NCBI GenBank assembly: GCA_903848435.1 | Contig: CAINGG010000276.1 | Coordinates: 1 to 7,381 of the forward strand | Reading direction: 5' to 3' | Source of the DNA: an uncultured Actinomycetes bacterium | GTDB lineage: Bacteria > Actinomycetota > Actinomycetes > S36-B12 | Length of the DNA: 7,381 bases | In this document: positions 1 to 5,576 of the stretch, in pieces | Position numbering within the stretch: the first letter of the stretch is position 1 | How the letters are laid out: the number at the start of each line of letters is the position of its first letter | Notes under the pieces: generated by a model | The model's input: the letters and a program-made list of their open reading frames with translations, nothing else | The model's database searches: none | What the model was told of the DNA's origin: nothing | Made by a program: the position numbers and the translations under genes

Positions 1-641
1 GACCGCGATCCGCGGCCACCTGCCAGCATGCGTCTCACGTCCTCATCGGGCACCGGCGCGAAGTCCGCGAACCACTCGCCGACGGCCCGGAAGTCGGCTG
101 GGGTCTCCAGGCACACGACCTCGTCGGCTACGCGCCGCAGTCGACGCACCGCCTCGGCGGAGCCGACCGGTACGGCTACCGCGATGGCTCGCGCGCCCAG
201 CGCCCGCGTGGCGGCGACGGCAGCTGCCGCTGTGGATCCGGTGGCTAGTCCGTCGTCGACGAGGATCACCACTCGGCCCCGCACGTCGATCAGCCCGTTG
301 CCCTGGCGCAGGAACTCGACGCGGCTCCTGACACGCTCCTGCTCGTCAGAGACGATGCGCTCACGCTCACGGCGACCGATGCCGAGGGCGTCGCATGCCT
401 CCTCGTTGATGAGGCAGACACCGCCTTCGGCTAGCGCGCCGAAGGCGAACTCGGGGTTATCCGGGGCGCCCAGCTTGCGCACGACCAGGGCATCGAGGGG
501 GGCGCCCAGGTGCGTGGCGACCTCGGCCGCGACCTCGACCCCGCCGCGCGGCAGGCCGAGCACGATCGGCGCGCGGTCGCGATAGGAGTCCAGGGCGACG
601 GCGAGTCGTCGCCCGGCATCGCGTCGATTGCTGAACGGCAT
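1..641 (-). CDS. Phosphoribosyltransferase (PRTase type I fold), 3' end cut by window edge
   Basis: The reading frame starts at ATG 641 and stays open to the left edge, giving 213 visible residues. A Shine-Dalgarno AAGGAG lies at 651-646, four bases before the ATG. The PRPP-binding loop is at residues 124-137 (VVILVDDGLATGST), with the typical acidic pair D129-D130 and the TGST phosphate loop. Near the N-terminus are LGLPRGGVEVA (28-38) and VVRKLGAP (53-60), both typical of the stand-alone 'putative phosphoribosyl transferase' family. In mycobacteria this domain is fused to hydrolase or esterase domains (Rv0571c, Rv2030c). The stretch WFADFAPVPDEDV (190-202) matches the usual C-terminal end of the domain, so either little is missing or a fused second domain lies outside the window. 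The true substrate of this family is not established. The gene is divergent from hsp20, a partner seen also beside hspX in M. tuberculosis. Confidence 0.9.
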   Translation of the reverse strand, partial: MPFSNRRDAGRRLAVALDSYRDRAPIVLGLPRGGVEVAAEVATHLGAPLDALVVRKLGAPDNPEFAFGALAEGGVCLINEEACDALGIGRRERERIVSDEQERVRSRVEFLRQGNGLIDVRGRVVILVDDGLATGSTAAAAVAATRALGARAIAVAVPVGSAEAVRRLRRVADEVVCLETPADFRAVGEWFADFAPVPDEDVRRMLAGGRGSR

Positions 642-645
642 GGGG

Positions 646-651
646 CTCCTT
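646..651 (-). promoter_or_regulatory. Shine-Dalgarno of the phosphoribosyltransferase gene
   Basis: AAGGAG on the minus strand, four bases before ATG 641. It supports this start for the phosphoribosyltransferase, which cannot be checked by total length because the gene leaves the window. Confidence 0.65.
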
Positions 652-703
652 GGCTCGGGTCATGCCCATGGTGCGTGCCTGCCGGCCGGCATGGCGCGAC
701 GCG

Positions 704-721
704 CTCGGTCAGGTGACCGAG
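704..721. promoter_or_regulatory. 18-bp dyad, candidate operator between divergent PRTase and hsp20
   Basis: CTCGGTCA-GG-TGACCGAG is a perfect 8-bp inverted repeat around a 2-bp centre. TGACCG recurs at 725-730, and a separate 12-bp palindrome TGCCGGCCGGCA lies at 680-691. The dyad sits in the middle of the 163-bp divergent gap (642-804), where a shared regulator could act on both genes. The two-base centre suits a protein-binding dyad better than an RNA hairpin, although a 6-bp stem with a CAGGTG loop is possible. A weak -10-like TAGCGT occurs at 762-767 on the plus strand with no convincing -35. I do not recognise the bound factor: it matches neither the HAIR element of HspR nor the full DosR box. 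Confidence 0.45.
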
Positions 722-794
722 GGCTGACCGTCGCCTCTCACCAGTCCCTCGACTACCGACCTAGCGTGTCAATCGTCCGCAAGTAGCCGATCAC

Positions 795-801
795 AGGAGG
801 T
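795..801 (+). promoter_or_regulatory. Strong Shine-Dalgarno of hsp20
   Basis: AGGAGGT, a full match to the anti-SD core, ends three bases before ATG 805. It fixes that start over the in-frame ATGs at 841 and 850. It is the best ribosome binding site in the window, which suits a protein made in large amounts on induction. Confidence 0.85.
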
Positions 802-804
802 GCC

Positions 805-1263
805 ATGACCACGGTGGTGCGAACCGAACGTCGTCCGCTCATGACGCGCATGACCGAGCCCTGGCCTCGCCTTATGGACTGGTTCGAGGCCATGGTGCCG
901 GGGGATCCGACGTGGCGGAATGCCTTCACTCACTCGATGCGAGTAGAGGAGTTCAGTCGCGATGGTGACTTCGTCGTGCGCGCCGAGATGCCCGGGATCA
1001 ACCCCGAGAAGGACATCGACATCACGATCGAGGATGGGTTCTTGATCATCGACGGCAGGCGAGAGGAATCAACGCAGGAGGGTGCTCGCTCGGAGTTCTT
1101 CTACGGGCACTTCCAGCGCACGCTGGCGCTTCCCTCCGGGGTCGATGCAGGAAGCGTCCAGGCCGAGTACCGCGACGGGATCCTCGAGATCTGCGTTCGC
1201 ATGCCCGAGCAGCGCACCGAGGCCGTGCACGTGCCGGTGACGCGTAGGTCCGCCTCCGCCTGA
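805..1263 (+). CDS. Hsp20/alpha-crystallin small heat shock protein (HspX/Acr-like)
   Basis: This is a 152-residue ATP-independent holdase chaperone that would bind unfolding proteins in the cytoplasm. The alpha-crystallin domain spans about residues 46-136. It opens with MRVEEFSRDGDFVVRAEMPG (45-64), has the beta-strand block EFFYGHFQRTLALP (97-110), and contains the signature AEYRDGILEI (120-129, the A-x(3)-G-(I/V)-L-type motif). A short C-terminal V-P-V (143-145) stands where the IxI/V oligomerisation motif is expected. The N-terminal arm (1-44) is short and Trp/Met-rich. The domain opening resembles mycobacterial Acr/HspX closely. The start is set by the AGGAGGT just upstream. The gene is transcribed away from the phosphoribosyltransferase and is followed by GC-rich hairpins. 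Induction by heat or hypoxia is likely from the family but not shown by a recognised operator. Confidence 0.95.
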   Translation: MTTVVRTERRPLMTRMTEPWPRLMDWFEAMVPGDPTWRNAFTHSMRVEEFSRDGDFVVRAEMPGINPEKDIDITIEDGFLIIDGRREESTQEGARSEFFYGHFQRTLALPSGVDAGSVQAEYRDGILEICVRMPEQRTEAVHVPVTRRSASA

Positions 1264-1281
1264 GGCGCCATGAGACCCCGG

Positions 1282-1297
1282 CGGGGGCTGCCCCCCG
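1282..1297 (+). terminator. GC hairpin just after hsp20, possible terminator
   Basis: CGGGGG (1282-1287) pairs with CCCCCG (1292-1297) around a CTGC loop, starting 19 bases after the hsp20 stop. There is no T-run after it, so if it terminates it would be of the U-tract-less kind proposed for actinobacteria. Confidence 0.35.
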
Positions 1298-1352
1298 ACC
1301 TCCATCGCTCGGTCACGGCCGCGCATGAGAGGTACTCAGTTCCCGCCGGGCC

Positions 1353-1392
1353 GCGGGTGCCCGTTGTCGTGAGGGCAGCAACGGGCACCCGC
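1353..1392 (+). terminator. Strong 14-bp-stem hairpin between hsp20 and the next gene
   Basis: The arms GCGGGTGCCCGTTG (1353-1366) and CAACGGGCACCCGC (1379-1392) are perfectly complementary over 14 bp with a 12-base loop. A chance origin is very unlikely. It ends 17 bases before the chosen start of the downstream gene. It could be the terminator of hsp20 (no T-run follows), or a leader structure of the downstream gene if that gene's promoter lies upstream of it. Sequence alone does not decide between these. Confidence 0.6.
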
Positions 1393-1404
1393 CCCCTCAG
1401 GGGG
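1392..1404 (+). promoter_or_regulatory. Small hairpin covering the ribosome binding site of the membrane-protein gene
   Basis: CCCCC (1392-1396) can pair with GGGGG (1400-1404) around a TCA loop. AGGGGG at 1399-1404 is the only SD-like sequence for the gene starting at 1410, so the pairing would hide it. The hairpin abuts the larger stem at 1353-1392 and competes with it for base 1392. Confidence 0.35.
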
Positions 1405-1409
1405 TGTCG

Positions 1410-1994
1410 GTGAGCGTCGTCTTCAATGCGCCGCCGGGGTGGCCGCCGCCCCCGATAGGTTGGCTGCCGCCGCCCGGGTGGAGCCCTCCGCGGGAGTGGC
1501 CTGATGCGCCCTCCGGATGGACGTTCTACTTCGAACTCGTGCCATCCAACCGCTCGCGATCGGCGGTGCGCACCGCGTGGGGCCGCGCTGACCCGGGGTA
1601 CGTCGGTGCCGGTGCCCCCGTGCCACGCATCATCGCGTACCTGCGTCGGCACAGCATGGTCGCCGTGCCCGTCGCCCTTGTCTCTGGAGTGCTGGCGCTG
1701 GTCGTCCTGCTCGGCTGGTTCGCGCTGTCCGCCAACTCGCTGGAGTCGATGGCCGTGCAGTCGTGCACCGGCCTGCTGGATGATGCGGTGGCCCACCAGG
1801 GCACGGGGCCGTCAGCGCGAGGCTCGGGGCGCTCGGTCGCGGTGGATGACGTGCGAACCGCGGCGCCGACGTTGATCGTGGTGACAGGCACCTATCGCAC
1901 GGTCGAGACCACCTGGGCGTTCACCTGCCCCGTGAGCACGGCCGCCGGCTCCCCGGTGGTCGGGGAGATCGATGTCCGCCCTGTCACGTCGTAG
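1410..1994 (+). CDS. Hypothetical single-pass membrane protein with Pro/Trp-rich N-terminus
   Basis: I do not recognise a named family. From GTG 1410 it has 194 residues. I chose this start because AGGGGG lies five bases upstream; GTG 1404 is in frame and would add two residues. The N-terminus carries a repetitive PPGW-type stretch with tryptophans at 11, 18, 24, 30 and 37, seen in many actinobacterial membrane proteins. A basic patch with RSRSAVR follows (about 48-54). One hydrophobic segment spans about 83-106 (VAVPVALVSGVLALVVLLGW). The C-terminal part (about 107-194) has two cysteines, C119 and C163, which could form a disulfide if it lies outside the cell. This suggests a cytoplasmic Pro/Trp tail, one membrane span and a small outer domain. 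Function is unknown. Its TAG stop is one base from the ppc stop on the other strand. Confidence 0.75.
   Translation: MSVVFNAPPGWPPPPIGWLPPPGWSPPREWPDAPSGWTFYFELVPSNRSRSAVRTAWGRADPGYVGAGAPVPRIIAYLRRHSMVAVPVALVSGVLALVVLLGWFALSANSLESMAVQSCTGLLDDAVAHQGTGPSARGSGRSVAVDDVRTAAPTLIVVTGTYRTVETTWAFTCPVSTAAGSPVVGEIDVRPVTS
1949..1967 (-). terminator. Candidate ppc terminator embedded in the convergent gene
   Basis: CTCCCCG and CGGGGAG form a 7-bp stem with a 5-base loop. On the minus strand it begins 28 bases after the ppc stop codon. Since ppc and the membrane-protein gene have only one base between their stops, any ppc terminator must lie inside the neighbour's coding sequence, and this is the best hairpin there. 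No T-run follows. Confidence 0.3.
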
Positions 1995-1995
1995 G

Positions 1996-4695
1996 TCACC
2001 CGGTATTGCGCAGCCCCGTCGCGATACCATTGATGGTCACCGACAGAGCGCGGCGCAGGTCCAGGCTGGGGTCATCGGTTGCCCGCACGCGCTGCAGCAG
2101 TCGTACCTGCATCTCGTGGAGAGGCAGCAGATAGGTGTCGCGCACCGCAAAAGTGCGGTGGAGGGTGGGATTGGCTGCCAGCAGGTGAGCAGCCCCCGTG
2201 ATGCGCAGGACCTCGCTGACGGTGCGCTCGTACTCGTCGCGGATGTCAGTAAACAGGTGGTGCAGGTGGGAAGGCACCAGCCCCTCGACGTAGCGCTCGG
2301 CGATCGACATGTCGGTCTTGGCGAGGGTCATCTCCACGTTGGAGATGAAGTTGCGGAAGAAGTGCCACTCCCGGTGCATCGAGGCCAGTGCCTCGTCGTG
2401 TCCGGCTGCTCGAGCGGCGGCCAGGCCACTGCCCACTCCGTACCAGCCGGGCACGATCTGGCGGGACTGAGTCCACCCGAAGACCCACGGGATGGCGCGC
2501 AGGCCATCGATTCCCGCGGCCGTGTCGGGACGACGGGCGGGTCGCGAACCCATGTGCATGCCGCCGAACTCCTCCACGGGCGTGGATGCGGCGAAGTAAG
2601 CGGGCAGATCCGGACTGTCGACGAGCGCGCGATATCGGTGCTGAGCGGCCCGCGATGTCATCTCCATGACCTCGTCCCACAGGGCCAGCTCATCGGCCGA
2701 GGTGCGAGGTCGGTCATGTAGCAACGTGGCGTCCATGACGGCGGCCACGATCTGCTCGAGGTTCTCGCGCGCCAGCGTGGGCAGGAGGTACTTGTCCGAG
2801 ATCACCTCGCCCTGCTCCGTGAGCTTGATGCGTCCCTCGAGGACGCCCCAGGGCTGGGCCAGGATCGCCTCGTAGGTCGGCCCGCCGCCGCGGCCCACCG
2901 TGCCGCCGCGTCCGTGGAAGAGTTGGAGTTGGATGCCCGACTCGGCGGCAATGTCGCGAAGGCGCCGCTGGGCCAGGTGAATCTCCCACTGCGAGGTGGT
3001 GATGCCGGCATCCTTATTGGAGTCGGAGTAGCCGAGCATGACCTCCTGGACATTGCCGCGGGACGCCAAGAGCCGGCGGTACGTCGGGTCGGCGAGCAAG
3101 TGGCCCACGATGACGTGCGCGGAGCGCAGTTCGTCAACGGTCTCAAGCAGGGGAGCGAAGCCCACCATTGATGTGCCTGCCTGCGTGTCGACCAGCCCGG
3201 CCTCCCGGGCGAGCACGACAGCGGCGAGGACATCGTCGGCCCCCTTCGTCATAGACACGATGCTGGTCTCGACGGTGCGCGGCCCATAGCGCTCGATGGC
3301 ATCGCGCGCAGCGACGAAGGCGCCGTAGGTGGCCATGGCTGCGGCATCCAGCGGCGGGGGCGTGGGTGCGAGCGGCCGAGGAGAGAGCAACTCCTCGCAG
3401 AGCAGCGCGCGTCGCGCATCGGCGTCCATGCTCCGGATGTCGCCCGCGTCGGGCAGGCGCGCCAGGAGCTGTCCGACGGCCTCGCGGTACTTGTCGGCGT
3501 GCTCTCGTATGTCGAGGGTCGCCAGGGGCAGCCCGATGGAGGCGATGACGCGGGTGGCCCGGTCGATGACGCCGATGGCCACGAGTGATTCGCCGTCCGC
3601 GAGGGACGCGCGTACCTGCATGAGGTCGTCCAGGAGCTCGCGAGTCGTCCGGTAGTCGCGGCCGGGCACGTGGGGCCCACGCGAGACGATGCGATCTCGT
3701 GTCAGGCGCAGCCGGCTGTGGATCACCGAGAGCTTCAGGCGCACGGGCTCCTCGGCGTTCAGCCTCAGGAAGCGGCGATCAAACTCCGGCAGCGACTCCA
3801 GGTCGGCATCGACGTGGGCACGCAGGGCCGGATCGGCACCCGAGAGGCGTTCGCTCACCGACAGGTCCTCGAGGAGTCGATCGATGATCGGGAGGATGTC
3901 GCCGATCGCATGGTCACGCTGGAAGTCGATGACAGAGCGAGTGACCTCTGGCGTGACGAAGGGGTTGCCGTCGCGATCGCCACCGATCCATGAGCCGAAG
4001 GTCAGCGGAGTGCTGTCGGGTGGCAGTTCGGCACCGAGCATCCGAAAAGCGGTAGCGAGGTCGTCCAGCACTTCGCCGAGCGGGCCCCGTGCAAGGTCAT
4101 CGAGGTAGTACAGGGCGTTGCGCGCCTCGTCGACGACCTGCGGCTGCTCGAGGCGCAACTCATCGGTCTGCCAGAGCAGATCGACGAGCTCGGCCACCCG
4201 AGACAGGCGGCGCTCATCGTCAATGAGGGTGTCGAGCAGGAGGTCGGCGATGCGCCGCTGCTTGGTGAGCACGGAGCGACGGGCCGCCTCCGTGGGGTGC
4301 GCGGTGAAGACGGGGCGCACCGACATCTCGGCCGCGAGGGCACGCGCCTGATCGGGTGTGGCCCCCTGCGCCAAGGCCCGTGCGGCGGTACGTGTGATGA
4401 GGCTGCCGTCGGCGCGCCTGCGGGCGCGCACATCTCGGGCTCGCTGAACCTGCTCGGCGACGTTGGCGAGGTCGAAGTAGATGGAGAAGGCGCGGGCGAT
4501 CAGGGTGGCCTGGTCGAGATCGAGGCGATCGATGATCGCGCTCGCCCCCGCGGGATCGTCGCGTACCGCAGCTCGGATGCCCTCCACTGCCTCGAGGAGA
4601 TCCGGCCCGCCGTGCTGGGCAAGGGACTCGCCGAGCATCGCGCCGAGCGTGCGGATGTCTTCGCGCAGACTGGCATCCGGATCCGGCGTGGTCAC
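1996..4695 (-). CDS. ppc: Phosphoenolpyruvate carboxylase
   Basis: This 899-residue cytoplasmic enzyme converts PEP and bicarbonate to oxaloacetate and phosphate, refilling the TCA cycle. The length is normal for the bacterial family. Both family signatures are intact: VFTAHPTEAARR (129-140) with catalytic H133, and VMLGYSDSNKDAG (552-564) with K561. Also present are GSWIGGDRDGNP (234-245), the Arg/Gly loop FHGRGGTVGRGGGP (593-606, R596), GSRPARR (716-722), and LAKTD (791-795, K793). It ends in the conserved C-terminal NTG. R596, K793 and N897 correspond by position to the aspartate-binding residues of the E. coli enzyme, so feedback inhibition by aspartate is likely retained. The GTG start at 4695 has no Shine-Dalgarno but lies six bases after a TAGCGT hexamer, suggesting a leaderless mRNA. 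It is divergent from the transporter gene and convergent with the membrane-protein gene. Confidence 0.97.
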   Translation of the reverse strand: MTTPDPDASLREDIRTLGAMLGESLAQHGGPDLLEAVEGIRAAVRDDPAGASAIIDRLDLDQATLIARAFSIYFDLANVAEQVQRARDVRARRRADGSLITRTAARALAQGATPDQARALAAEMSVRPVFTAHPTEAARRSVLTKQRRIADLLLDTLIDDERRLSRVAELVDLLWQTDELRLEQPQVVDEARNALYYLDDLARGPLGEVLDDLATAFRMLGAELPPDSTPLTFGSWIGGDRDGNPFVTPEVTRSVIDFQRDHAIGDILPIIDRLLEDLSVSERLSGADPALRAHVDADLESLPEFDRRFLRLNAEEPVRLKLSVIHSRLRLTRDRIVSRGPHVPGRDYRTTRELLDDLMQVRASLADGESLVAIGVIDRATRVIASIGLPLATLDIREHADKYREAVGQLLARLPDAGDIRSMDADARRALLCEELLSPRPLAPTPPPLDAAAMATYGAFVAARDAIERYGPRTVETSIVSMTKGADDVLAAVVLAREAGLVDTQAGTSMVGFAPLLETVDELRSAHVIVGHLLADPTYRRLLASRGNVQEVMLGYSDSNKDAGITTSQWEIHLAQRRLRDIAAESGIQLQLFHGRGGTVGRGGGPTYEAILAQPWGVLEGRIKLTEQGEVISDKYLLPTLARENLEQIVAAVMDATLLHDRPRTSADELALWDEVMEMTSRAAQHRYRALVDSPDLPAYFAASTPVEEFGGMHMGSRPARRPDTAAGIDGLRAIPWVFGWTQSRQIVPGWYGVGSGLAAARAAGHDEALASMHREWHFFRNFISNVEMTLAKTDMSIAERYVEGLVPSHLHHLFTDIRDEYERTVSEVLRITGAAHLLAANPTLHRTFAVRDTYLLPLHEMQVRLLQRVRATDDPSLDLRRALSVTINGIATGLRNTG

Positions 4696-4701
4696 GGACC
4701 G

Positions 4702-4707
4702 ACGCTA
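4702..4707 (-). promoter_or_regulatory. Candidate -10 hexamer of a leaderless ppc promoter
   Basis: TAGCGT on the minus strand fits the actinobacterial TANNNT -10 and lies six bases before the ppc GTG. There is no SD between them, so transcription would start at or next to the start codon. No convincing -35 is visible. Confidence 0.5.
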
Positions 4708-4723
4708 TCGGCCAAGCCGATAG
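4705..4723. promoter_or_regulatory. Palindrome joining both -10 elements of the ppc/transporter divergent promoter
   Basis: CTATCGGC-CAA-GCCGATAG is a perfect 8-bp inverted repeat with a 3-bp centre, filling half of the 38-bp gap between the two GTG starts. Each outer arm end overlaps the -10 hexamer of one gene, so a dimeric regulator bound here would cover both promoters. Confidence 0.5.
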
Positions 4724-4726
4724 GGT
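4721..4726 (+). promoter_or_regulatory. Candidate -10 hexamer of a leaderless transporter promoter
   Basis: TAGGGT (TANNNT) lies seven bases before GTG 4734, with no Shine-Dalgarno between them. The arrangement mirrors that of ppc on the other strand, and the two hexamers are 13 bp apart. Confidence 0.5.
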
Positions 4727-4733
4727 CGCGAAC

Positions 4734-4925
4734 GTGGTCAGCATCGTCTTCGGCCTCCTGACCGCCTGCTTCTTCGCCAGCAGCAGCCTCATGTCGTCGC
4801 GGGCCGTCAAGATCATCGGCTCGGCATCCGCCCTCGCCTGGCTGATGCTCGTGGGCCTCATCATCACGACGCCATTCGTGATCATCTCGGGAGTGCCACC
4901 CAATATCGGCCCGAGCGTGCCGTAG
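4734..4925 (+). CDS. EamA/DMT-type transporter, N-terminal fragment (membrane segments 1-2)
   Basis: The frame opens at GTG 4734 and ends after 63 residues at TAG 4923-4925. It contains two hydrophobic segments, about 3-20 and 33-52, separated by a short loop with SSRAVK, as in the first two helices of EamA-type carriers. The frame continues without shift into the next ORF, and the sum (63 + 1 + 216 = 280 codons) equals the usual length of a ten-helix drug/metabolite transporter. It is therefore the front of one transporter gene interrupted by a nonsense codon, rather than an independent small gene. Whether the fragment alone has a use is unknown. It is probably translated from a leaderless mRNA that begins near its GTG. 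Confidence 0.7.
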   Translation: MVSIVFGLLTACFFASSSLMSSRAVKIIGSASALAWLMLVGLIITTPFVIISGVPPNIGPSVP

Positions 4926-4928
4926 ATG
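4923..4928 (+). other. In-frame amber codon joined directly to an ATG (TAGATG)
   Basis: The stop of the N-terminal fragment is immediately followed, in the same frame, by the ATG of the larger fragment. No SD precedes this ATG, so if the second part is translated it is by re-initiation after termination or by readthrough. TAG is the normal stop of three other genes here (1992-1994, 6173-6175 and, on the minus strand, 6172-6174), which argues against genome-wide recoding of TAG. Confidence 0.75.
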
Positions 4929-5576
4929 GTGGTGCTCGGCCTGGGCAATGTGGTCGGGATCCTCGTCGCCGGTTTCGCCCTTCGCGTGGGCAAGGTCGGT
5001 GTCGTGGCGCCCATCCTGGCCACCGAGGGCGCGATCGCCGCCGTCATCGCCGCGATCCTCGGCGAGAGCATCGCCCCCCTCGTCGGATTCCTCCTTCTGG
5101 TCATCGTCGGTGGGATCGTCATCTCGGCCATTGCCCCCGACCCCGAGCCCCTGGCCCAGGAACGCCCGGTCTATGCGGTGGTCCTGTCGACGATCGCCGC
5201 GGCCTGCTTCGGCCTGTCGCTCTTTGCCGCCGGCAACCTCAGCAATGACGTGCCGATCCCGTGGGTCCTGCTGCCCGCCCGGCTGACCGGAGTGCTCTTC
5301 ATCTTGCTGCCTCTGCTGGTGACGCGGCGGCTCAAGCTCACCCGCTCCACCGTGCCGCTCGTCGTGGGCATGGGCTTCACGGAGGTCATCGGCTTCGTCT
5401 GCTACTCGATCGGCGCGCAGTACCAGGTCGCCATCACGTCGGTCCTGGCCTCGCAGTTCGCGCCGATCGCGGCGGTGGCGGCGTACTTCCTCTTCAAGGA
5501 ACGGCTTGGGCGCCTGCAGATCCTGGGTGTCGTGATCCTGGTGGCAGGTGTCACCGCCCTTACGGTGGCGTCGTGA
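4926..5576 (+). CDS. EamA/DMT-type transporter, main part (membrane segments 3-10)
   Basis: This 216-residue integral membrane protein carries the rest of the EamA fold. It contains about eight hydrophobic segments. The first EamA half ends with the typical GKVGVVAPILATEGAIAAV (22-40) and LGE (45-47). The second half starts near residue 82 and ends with SVLASQFAPIAAVAAYFLFK, ERLG and the last helix ILGVVILVAGVTAL. The carrier family exports metabolites, amino acids or drugs; the substrate cannot be told from sequence. Without the upstream fragment it lacks helices 1-2, so alone it is probably not a complete carrier. It is either the remnant of a recently broken gene or is produced with the N-terminal fragment by readthrough or re-initiation. 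Its sequence is otherwise undamaged, with no further frameshift or stop. Its TGA overlaps the start of the LRV gene. Confidence 0.8.
   Translation: MVVLGLGNVVGILVAGFALRVGKVGVVAPILATEGAIAAVIAAILGESIAPLVGFLLLVIVGGIVISAIAPDPEPLAQERPVYAVVLSTIAAACFGLSLFAAGNLSNDVPIPWVLLPARLTGVLFILLPLLVTRRLKLTRSTVPLVVGMGFTEVIGFVCYSIGAQYQVAITSVLASQFAPIAAVAAYFLFKERLGRLQILGVVILVAGVTALTVAS

Noticed and set aside
28..585. Plus-strand open frame of 185 codons opposite the phosphoribosyltransferase
   Set aside because: Ser/Arg/Thr-rich product with no motif. It is antisense to a frame with clear PRPP-binding motifs, which is typical shadow coding in GC-rich DNA.
741..750. AGTCCC as half of a DosR/DevR box upstream of hsp20
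   Set aside because: The other half (GGGACT eight bases upstream) is absent; the bases there are CTCTCACC, so this is not a usable palindrome.
1101..1796. Minus-strand open frame of 231 codons across hsp20 and the membrane-protein gene
   Set aside because: Arg/Gly-rich low-complexity product, antisense to the alpha-crystallin domain and the transmembrane segment, with no recognisable domain or SD.
4923..4925. Genome-wide recoding of TAG (for example pyrrolysine)
   Set aside because: TAG ends the genes at 1994, 6175 and 6172 (minus strand) at sensible positions, so it acts as an ordinary stop in this window.
5261..5572. Upstream extension of the LRV frame to 304 residues
   Set aside because: The extra 104 residues are out of frame inside transporter helices and are Arg/His/Ala-rich. 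GTG 5573 with GTGA overlap fits better.
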